Shown here: positions 32,625 to 37,849 of the stretch, piece after piece
Layout of the letters: the number at the start of each line of letters is the position of its first letter
How positions within the stretch are numbered: the first letter of the stretch is position 1
Assembly (NCBI GenBank): GCA_015711955.1
Contig: JACVJK010000014.1
Location: forward strand, 1 to 37,849
Direction of reading: 5' to 3'
DNA from: Actinomycetota bacterium
GTDB taxonomy: Bacteria > Actinomycetota > Geothermincolia > Geothermincolales > RBG-13-55-18
Length of the DNA stretch: 37,849 nt
The notes under the pieces: model-generated
What the model was told of the DNA's origin: nothing
What the model saw: only the letters and a program-made list of their open reading frames with translations
Database searches by the model: none
Translations under genes and position numbers: made by a program

Positions 32625-34001
32625 CTACAACCCCGATATCTCCCTCATCTTGGCGGCAAATCTGCGGGTGGCCGCCGCGTCCATAGGCACCGGCCGGCAG
32701 TAGTCGTGGATCAAGTAGGGGACGAGCTCCACCTCCTCCAGCCGGCTGCCTCGCAGCCGGCAGCGAAGCACGAAACCCTCCCTGGTGTAGTCGGCGAACA
32801 TCTGGTCGAACACGAAGTTCCCCAGGCTGTAGGCTATGAGGCTGTCCCCGTAAAGCTCCACCGGTTGGACGCAGTGAGGATGGGTGCTCACCACCATGTC
32901 CGCCCCCGCGTGACAGGCAATGCGGGCCAGTCTCACCTGAAAGGGAGAGGGTTTGTGCTTGTATTCCTCCCCCCAGTGGAAGGAGACCACAAGAAAGTCC
33001 GCCTTTTCCCTTGCCCCCTCGACCTTCCTCCGCACCAACTCCTCGTCCTCCCGGTCGAAGCTGCCGTAGGGGGGGAGGTCCACCCATGCCACTCCCGGCC
33101 TCGCGGGTCCCGCGTTGAGGCTCCCGGCCACGCAGTTGAAGCCGAGGAAAGCGAGGCGAATCCCCTTGACTTCGAGAAAAAGGGGAGAATAGGCCTCCTC
33201 TTTGTCCCGACCGCCACCCACGTATCTTATCCCCCTCTCCTCCAGCAAGCTCAGGGTGTCAAGGAACGCCGGGGTGCCGAAGTTGGTGCTGTGGTTGTTG
33301 GCCAGATTGAGCACGTCGAAACCGCAGAGCTCGAGGCCCCTCACGGTCTCGGAAGGCGCTATGAAGGCCACTCCCTTTCCAGGGGAAGGATACCGGTCGG
33401 AAAGGGGGCATTCCAGGTTTCCCCAGGCCAGGTCGGCCTGAGAGGGGTAAGGCGCCATGTCTTTGAAGGGAAAAAGCACTCCGTGTCTCCTCATCTGTTT
33501 TGCCACCGTCCTGGAGGGTATTATGTCACCCGCGAAGCTCAGGTTGATCTCTGGAAGGGCACTTACGGCCTTTTCCTCAATGAGATCGACGACCTCTTTT
33601 ATCCGGCATTCGTCCTTGCAAACGCACAGGAGGATCTTTTCGCCGTCGCCTATGGCCCCCTGCCAGTCGGCTATCTTCAATTTGGTGGGCGGAATTTCCA
33701 ACATGCCCGCCACGCTGTATCCCTCCGGCAGTCGGTCAGAAGGGCACAGGAGGATCTCAGGGGCGTCACCGCGATCCACCAGCTCGAACGAGCCACTCTC
33801 ATCGCTCAGCCTCGAAAGAGCCTGCGCCCACGTTCCCCTTGTCCTCTGTGGAAGAGCCATCCCCACTTTGACCTTGACGGAAGTGGCAGCTGCCTCCTCC
33901 CTTCGGGCCTTCGGATAAAGGAGCAGGAAAGCTGCCCACACCATGAGGAAGATCGACATGTAGATGAGGGGGACTGCCCCCTTTATAGAAGTTTTTCTCA
34001 T
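32625..34001 (-). CDS. CapA/PgsA-like metallophosphatase-fold protein (capsule/poly-gamma-glutamate-type), membrane anchored
   Basis: A protein of 458 residues. An N-terminal signal-anchor (about 10-30) is followed by an unassigned domain (about 40-150) and a CapA/PGA_cap domain from about 152. The latter has the metal-binding motifs FAGDIIPSR, GNLECPLSD, NLANNHSTNFG, LGFN, SFHWGEEY and HPHCVQPVELY, with IAYSLGNFVFDQ. CapA homologues act in poly-gamma-glutamate export and in other envelope tasks; many are of unknown role. The CapB/CapC partners are not present, so capsule synthesis is not supported. The start is ATG 34001 (GGGGAAATA before it), placing the anchor at the N-terminus; the frame is open to 34070. 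Confidence 0.88.
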   Translation of the reverse strand: MRKTSIKGAVPLIYMSIFLMVWAAFLLLYPKARREEAAATSVKVKVGMALPQRTRGTWAQALSRLSDESGSFELVDRGDAPEILLCPSDRLPEGYSVAGMLEIPPTKLKIADWQGAIGDGEKILLCVCKDECRIKEVVDLIEEKAVSALPEINLSFAGDIIPSRTVAKQMRRHGVLFPFKDMAPYPSQADLAWGNLECPLSDRYPSPGKGVAFIAPSETVRGLELCGFDVLNLANNHSTNFGTPAFLDTLSLLEERGIRYVGGGRDKEEAYSPLFLEVKGIRLAFLGFNCVAGSLNAGPARPGVAWVDLPPYGSFDREDEELVRRKVEGAREKADFLVVSFHWGEEYKHKPSPFQVRLARIACHAGADMVVSTHPHCVQPVELYGDSLIAYSLGNFVFDQMFADYTREGFVLRCRLRGSRLEEVELVPYLIHDYCRPVPMDAAATRRFAAKMREISGL

Positions 34002-34157
34002 TATTTCCCCGTCTCTTCCAACGGCGGATGCCGTAACCCCTCGCTTCGCAATGGATGGGAGGGCGCTCAATCCTTCACGTCCTGCGCAATATTACCAAAA
34101 CCCGGAAAACATTTCTTCAACCCAAGGGCGAGCTCCTTCAGTGAACCTGAAAACTAA

Positions 34158-34198
34158 GTTGTTTTTCGCGCTGAAAGCAAAGCAGAGCGAAAAACAAC
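34158..34198. repeat. Long inverted repeat, 16-bp arms
   Basis: GTTGTTTTTCGCGCTG (34158-34173) pairs with CAGAGCGAAAAACAAC (34183-34198), one mismatch, 9-nt loop. It lies between two minus-strand genes about 155 bp upstream of CapA. Not followed by a T-run beyond its own arms. Confidence 0.75.
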
Positions 34199-34341
34199 GG
34201 AGAAAACGTGGTTTCAGATAAAAAGAGGGCTTCCGTTCCTCGCGCTTCAGCACCAGATTTTCCGAACCACTTTGATTTTTCCACTCTCTATTGGGATGAG
34301 TCATCGTTTACGCTTGTCTTTTCACCCCCTGGTAAAGATCG

Positions 34342-34363
34342 AGGGGGCCTTTTCCGGCCCCCT
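34342..34363 (-). terminator. Intrinsic terminator of the Cys-rich protein gene
   Basis: Stem AGGGGGCC / GGCCCCCT (8 bp), 6-nt loop, followed on the minus strand by TCGATCTTT. It is 90 bp after the stop of the gene at 34454. The T-run is short, so it is of moderate strength. Confidence 0.5.
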
Positions 34364-34453
34364 TCCAGCTCACAAAGCGATCTGGTCTCTCTGGGTCTTC
34401 AGGCCCGCATCCTTCCGACGAGATGGGGCGCTCTAACCCCCCTACGACTTACC

Positions 34454-34993
34454 TCAACGGCTCCCTTTCATCTCACGGTTTTGGTTCCTTTCCCCGCTTT
34501 CACTGCACGTGCAAGAACCGCACTGGGTTTCCTGACCGCCCTCGCAGCTTTGGTCTTGTACGTAGGTACGGTCCCTCTCCTGCAGGCATACCTGATCTTT
34601 CTCCCTCAGCTGGTCCTGTTGGCGCAGCCGATCCTGCGTGCCGCTTTCCGCCTGGCGCCCTTCACGGTTCTCGCAGGCCTGCTCCCGGTTCTGGTCCATT
34701 TCCCGGACCTGAGTCCTCTCCTGGTTCTTCGCGCATTCTTCGCAGGATCCCTCGGCTTCATCGCTCTCCGCGGTCCCTTCTTCGCTATCTCCTCCTGCTT
34801 CCTCTCGGTTTCTCACCTCAGCTTCTTCCCGTAACCTCACTCTGTTTTGTTCCCCCAGGCACTCACCCTTTTGGCATTTCCTGACCGCCTCCAGGGTCTG
34901 AGAACGAGACTTGGCAGCCAGGCTTATACCCGTGGCCAGGGCCAACAGGAGGAAGATGGCGGTCACGACCATCCAAGCCTTCTTGGGCTTCAA
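34454..34993 (-). CDS. Exported or membrane-anchored Cys-rich, highly charged protein
   Basis: About 179 residues. After a basic start and a hydrophobic segment (WMVVTAIFLLLALATGISLAA) the rest is rich in Glu, Arg, Gln and Asp, largely disordered by composition, with about 11 cysteines in pairs (KCQKGEC, SCEEC, QCGSCTC) and singles. There is no recognised domain. The cysteines suggest metal binding or disulfide links outside the membrane; the charged repeats could bind cell-wall polymers. The start TTG 34993 is 8 nt after AGGAGG; the longer frame to 35047 lacks such a site. It is divergent from the ECF sigma operon and may be its target. Confidence 0.65.
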   Translation of the reverse strand: MKPKKAWMVVTAIFLLLALATGISLAAKSRSQTLEAVRKCQKGECLGEQNRVRLREEAEVRNREEAGGDSEEGTAESDEAEGSCEECAKNQERTQVREMDQNREQACENREGRQAESGTQDRLRQQDQLREKDQVCLQERDRTYVQDQSCEGGQETQCGSCTCSESGERNQNREMKGSR

Positions 34994-35122
34994 CCCTTTC
35001 ACCTCCTTTCCGTACGTGCCTATCCATCTCCGTACACATATACGCACAGCCCTTCCTTGATGTACGCTCTAAAAGGCGCCATTTATGGAGTGATCCTTCT
35101 GGGGAAAGACGGAAGCCACACG

Positions 35123-35138
35123 GACCGAATGACCGAAT
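35123..35138 (+). repeat. Tandem 8-bp repeat GACCGAAT x2, candidate operator
   Basis: Two copies back to back between the divergent genes, 36 bp before the sigma factor ATG. It could be a -35-type or regulator site of the ECF sigma. Confidence 0.4.
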
Positions 35139-35173
35139 AAATGAAGCGGATGGATCGTATTTAAGATAGGGAC

Positions 35174-35728
35174 ATGGAAGAAACAAACACAGACCTCGAG
35201 GGCCTGGCGGAAAGGGCGGCGGAGGGCGACCAGGAAGCTTTCCGCGGGATATACGAGGCTCTCCTCGACCAGGTATATAAGTACTTCTTCTGGGTGCTCA
35301 GGTCCAGCGAAGAGGCGGAGGACTTGACCGAGGAGACCTTCGTCAAGTGCTTTTCCGCCATCTGCCGGTACGACCGGCGGAAGGCTTCCTTGAGGACATG
35401 GGTGTTTCGGATAGCCAGAAACGTCCTGGTGGACCACCTCCGAGCGAGGGGAAGAGTCAGGACGGAGGGACTGGAATCCGCCGCCGATGTCTCGGCGCCT
35501 TCCGTGGAGTCGTCATGGGAGGAAGAGGAGAGAGACCGTGCGGTGAGGATGGCCCTGGAGGAGCTACCCGACATATACAGGCAGGTTTTGGTCATGAAGT
35601 ACTTCCTGGACATGGACAACCGGGAGGTGGGGGAGGTCCTGGGGAAATCCCCCGGGGCGGTCAACGCATTGAGGATAAGGGCACTGCGCAAGCTCGGAGG
35701 GGTGCTGGAGAGAAGAGGATGGATCTGA
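35174..35728 (+). CDS. ECF-type RNA polymerase sigma factor
   Basis: A sigma-70 family factor of 184 residues with region 2 (AFRGIYEALLDQVYKYFFWV, AEDLTEETFVKCF, LRTWVFRIARNVLVDHLRA) and region 4 (ALEELPDIYRQVLVMKYFLD, VGEVLGKSPGAVNALRIRALRKL). The short length without region 3 is typical of ECF sigmas. It overlaps the next gene by 10 bp. The Shine-Dalgarno before ATG 35174 is weak. The divergent Cys-rich protein gene is a likely regulon member. Confidence 0.92.
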   Translation: MEETNTDLEGLAERAAEGDQEAFRGIYEALLDQVYKYFFWVLRSSEEAEDLTEETFVKCFSAICRYDRRKASLRTWVFRIARNVLVDHLRARGRVRTEGLESAADVSAPSVESSWEEEERDRAVRMALEELPDIYRQVLVMKYFLDMDNREVGEVLGKSPGAVNALRIRALRKLGGVLERRGWI

Positions 35729-36621
35729 GGGTTTTCCGGAGAAGGAAGAGCGATGAGATAGAACGGGCGGCCGAGCGCTTCCTCGCTGCAGCCCGTCAAC
35801 CTGTGGCCCCCGAAGGACTCCGACAACACGGGTTCTCAAGGGTGATGGAGAGGGCGAGGGCGGAGATACCCCAAGGGAAGGCATGGGCCCTGCCCGTATA
35901 CGCCCGGCCGGCGCTCAGGGCGGCGCTCGTCGCCTTGTTCGCACTGATTTTCCTCTCCGGCTCCACCGCCGCTCTCTACGCCGCCTCCTACCGCGCACTG
36001 CCCGATTCCTCGCTCTACGGCGTGAAGATCGCCTTCGAGAGGGCGAGGGTGGCACTCTCCTTTTCGGACTCGTCCCGGCTGGAACTGGAGATGGAGCTGG
36101 GCCGGCGCAGGCTGGAGGAGGTCCGGGAGATGGGGCGTCTCGGCCGAGCCCGAGGGGCGGAGAGATGGCTAAAAGAATACGGAAGATGCCTCACTCACAT
36201 CGAAAACCGCGTCGCGTCCTTGGGTGAGGGAGAGGAGGCGCACAGGTGGAGGTGGCGCGTGGCCCTACACCTGGAGGAGCAGGAGAACCGGCTAAGGGAA
36301 ATCCTGGAAGAGGCTCCCGAGGGGCTGGTTCCCTGGTTGGAAGAGGCCACTCGCCGCTGTGTCGTCCTCCGGGCCGGGGTTCGGCGCGAGTATGAGCGTT
36401 CCGGTCACGACGAGAAGGGGCCCGGCACCGTCGAAGGAGACAGCGGTACAAGCGGACAGACCCACCGGGAACCATCTTCAGGTGAAGGAGGGAGCACTCC
36501 CCCACCATCGGACGACCAAAAACAGGGGGGGACGCCCCGAGATAAGCAGAACCCAGGCCCCTCCGGGGGCGCTCCATATCCTTCCGGTAAGGGCGAGGGG
36601 GCTAGGAGACAAGGATCCTGA
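35719..36621 (+). CDS. Membrane protein with DUF5667-like domain, probable anti-sigma partner
   Basis: A protein of 300 residues. The cytoplasmic part (1-60) has no clear zinc-binding HxxxCxxC anti-sigma motif. One span (about 67-88) is followed by DUF5667-like LPDSSLYGVKIAFERARVAL and repeated charged helices (to about 225), and a low-complexity Gly/Pro/Ser/Gln tail (about 250-300). DUF5667 proteins commonly follow ECF sigma genes in Actinobacteria and act as membrane-bound regulators. The overlap of 10 bp with the sigma gene supports a coupled pair. Start: ATG 35719, with GAGAAGAGG directly ahead. Anti-sigma function is inferred. Confidence 0.75.
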   Translation: MDLRVFRRRKSDEIERAAERFLAAARQPVAPEGLRQHGFSRVMERARAEIPQGKAWALPVYARPALRAALVALFALIFLSGSTAALYAASYRALPDSSLYGVKIAFERARVALSFSDSSRLELEMELGRRRLEEVREMGRLGRARGAERWLKEYGRCLTHIENRVASLGEGEEAHRWRWRVALHLEEQENRLREILEEAPEGLVPWLEEATRRCVVLRAGVRREYERSGHDEKGPGTVEGDSGTSGQTHREPSSGEGGSTPPPSDDQKQGGTPRDKQNPGPSGGAPYPSGKGEGARRQGS

Positions 36622-37203
36622 ACCCCTTTCAGGCAGAGACCCATTTCTCCGTAGCCCCTCAAAAACCACCCAAATGCGCATAACGCCAACGCCCAACCCA
36701 TCAATCCGGCCCTCGACGAAGTTTCCCGTGCAGTTCGGGCGCTCATAATACAGGATTCCTTTCGAAAAACGTGTATTCACGATAAAGCCGGTCGATAGAA
36801 AAGGGGCCAGGGGATGACTCAAGACGAGAATCGTTCCAAACATGCCTTCCCCGAGTCAGTCGTAGGTTCACTTATCCCCTCCATCATGCGGCCAGCGAAG
36901 CGAGGTGGCGAGACTCCGACACAGGCAATACGTTGGGTATACCCTTAACGAATCCCTTGAAAAGCTTAGGGAATAACCCGTCGTAGCGGAGGATGCCTTA
37001 AGGTGAAGAGACGAGGCAAGGCTTTCGTGGTGAAAACGTGGGGCGAGTTATCCTTCCTCAGCGAGAGGTTGCCTGCGATCTCGGGAAAAAAGGGAAGGCA
37101 TTTTTTGAGAACCCATCATAATCCCCTCATAATTTATTGAGGTGTTAAGCGGTCGCAGGATAGCGTATAAAGATTTGTGCCTGGGCTCTTAGAACGGCAA
37201 TAG
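36622..37203. other. Intergenic region before the IS element
   Basis: About 580 bp with no supported gene. The part near 37118-37140 is AT-rich. The left end of the IS should lie between about 37100 and 37200, but the right end is outside the window, so its inverted repeat cannot be defined. Confidence 0.4.
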
Positions 37204-37252
37204 ATAGCCTTCCTCTTGTATAGGTGAACAACCAAACAAGGAGGAAGGCTAT
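37204..37252 (+). promoter_or_regulatory. Hairpin hiding the transposase ribosome binding site
   Basis: ATAGCCTTCCTCTTG (37204-37218) pairs with CAAGGAGGAAGGCTAT (37237-37252; one bulged base). The right arm contains the Shine-Dalgarno AGGAGG and the A and U of the start codon. When transcribed from outside, the RNA would fold and block translation, a known way for IS elements to avoid activation by read-through. Confidence 0.6.
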
Positions 37253-37849
37253 GGCTAAACAGGGTGAACATGCCTCTCGGGAAATGGTCACACAGCTAAG
37301 GGAAGGGGTGGGACAGAGGGAAAAGGCTATATGGACCCCCCTGTATCATACCCCTTCGGATGGAAGGACTACGGCGGAAGAGTTCGAGCAGAGGGAAAAG
37401 GCTATCGCCCGGAGGCTTTCGGCCGAGGAGGGGGAGCTCTTCCTTGACGAACACCCGGAGGACAAGGGAGGCGGGTTCTACGAGCGATCCCTCTTGACCT
37501 CGTGCGGGCTCACCTCTGGTCTTGGGGTTTCACCGCGAAAACAGTCCTGCCACAAGAGGACGTCACCGGGACCCCGTGCGGGCTCACCTCTGTTCTAAGG
37601 GTCCCCCGCAACCGCTCGGGAGATTTCTACCCGGCCATCCTGCCCGGCAAGCGGCGGGCCTCGGTGGATCTCGGGGACCTCATCCTCATCATGTTCCAAT
37701 GTGGCATCAACACTCGCCGTACCGGGCATAAGGTAGAGGCCACCCGCGGCACCTTCTACTCCCACACCTCCCTAGCCAGGATGTGCCGGGTGGCGGAGGC
37801 GGAGATAGAGGCCTGGAGGATGAGGCCGCTAAAGAGAGCCTACTTCTCG
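37251..37849 (+). pseudogene. IS256-family (mutator-type) transposase, interrupted and cut by the window edge
   Basis: From ATG 37251 (AAGGAGG 6 nt upstream) the frame reads like the N-terminal half of IS256 transposases, up to GFYERSLLTSCGLTS near 37515. It then shifts and runs to a stop near 37598. Leaving out 74 bp (37501-37574) restores one frame through VLRVPRNRSGDFYPAILPG, KRRASVDLGDLILIMFQCG, STRR-like NTRRTGHKVEATRGT and EAEIEAWRMRPLKRAYF to the edge. The 74-bp insert is bounded by an 18-bp direct repeat. The catalytic DDE residues lie beyond this window. The element is thus probably inactive unless the shift is a sequencing or assembly error. Confidence 0.75.
37501..37592 (+). repeat. 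18-bp direct repeat bounding the 74-bp insertion in the transposase
   Basis: The string cgtgcgggctcacctctg occurs at 37501-37518 and 37575-37592. The sequence after each copy is still partly alike (TSGLGVSPR against TSVLRVPRN), so a diverged tandem duplication is as likely as an insertion. Confidence 0.85.

Noticed and set aside
32547-34157. 536-codon plus-strand ORF opposite the CapA-like gene
   Set aside because: It lies wholly antisense to a protein with clear CapA motifs and has low-complexity content without a Shine-Dalgarno site; an artefact of G+C-rich coding.
35347-35718. Upstream extension of the DUF5667 gene into the sigma gene
   Set aside because: It would put over 120 residues of out-of-frame sigma sequence before the protein; the ATG at 35719 fits a coupled start.
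1-37849. CRISPR array, tRNA, rRNA, prophage
   Set aside because: No regularly spaced repeats, no T-arm GGTTCGA-type signatures with acceptor stems, and no phage structural genes were seen.

Overview
This window looks like a chromosomal segment of a GC-rich, probably anaerobic, deep-branching actinobacterium. Three things point that way: a DUF5318-type protein (a family I know mainly from Actinobacteria), nickel/CO-dehydrogenase maturation factors (CooT and CooC), and Nfn/GltA-type flavoproteins with a thiolase/FadJ pair. An anaerobic hot-spring lineage such as the Geothermincolia/OPB41 group would fit, but no rRNA or CODH gene is present to prove it. TTG start codons with good Shine-Dalgarno sites are common, and several genes follow a TATAAT box written as (T)A(A/T)TATAATG.

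Layout, left to right. 1-6.4 kb: a 3'-truncated exported C45 NTN-hydrolase, a PRC-barrel protein with an atypical Nramp transporter, 5-formyl-THF cyclo-ligase divergent from a YfcE-like phosphodiesterase, then a lipoprotein and a zinc-ribbon membrane protein. 6.6-8.7 kb: a compact DUF5318-cooT-gltA/nfnB operon. 9.1-10.7 kb: a histidine phosphatase and an RsbRD-type protein. 11-13.6 kb: a moaA-moaC-(MOSC/mogA) molybdenum cofactor operon. 14-18.3 kb: a hybrid sensor histidine kinase and a CDF metal exporter. 18.7-21.6 kb: a cooC-nfnA pair with glycerate kinase downstream. 22-26.6 kb: a DagK-like lipid kinase, a gene-poor stretch with a candidate structured RNA and a 58-bp duplication, a two-CCG HdrB-like protein and an SPL-like radical SAM enzyme. 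26.8-30.2 kb: a leader with a 38-codon ORF and hairpin, then thiolase and FadJ, closed by a strong terminator. 30.4-32.3 kb: an ABC exporter. 32.6-36.6 kb: a CapA-like protein, a Cys-rich exported protein, and a divergent ECF sigma/DUF5667 membrane protein pair. 37.2 kb to the edge: a broken IS256-family transposase.

The most notable pattern is that the two halves of an Nfn-type flavoprotein are split between loci about 12 kb apart. Each half is tightly linked to a CODH nickel-maturation gene: cooT sits directly before nfnB/gltA, and cooC overlaps nfnA. This suggests that CO or Wood-Ljungdahl metabolism is linked to ferredoxin/NAD(P)H balance in this organism. The thiolase/FadJ operon and glycerate kinase fit a central-carbon role nearby. 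No CRISPR array, tRNA, rRNA or prophage was seen.
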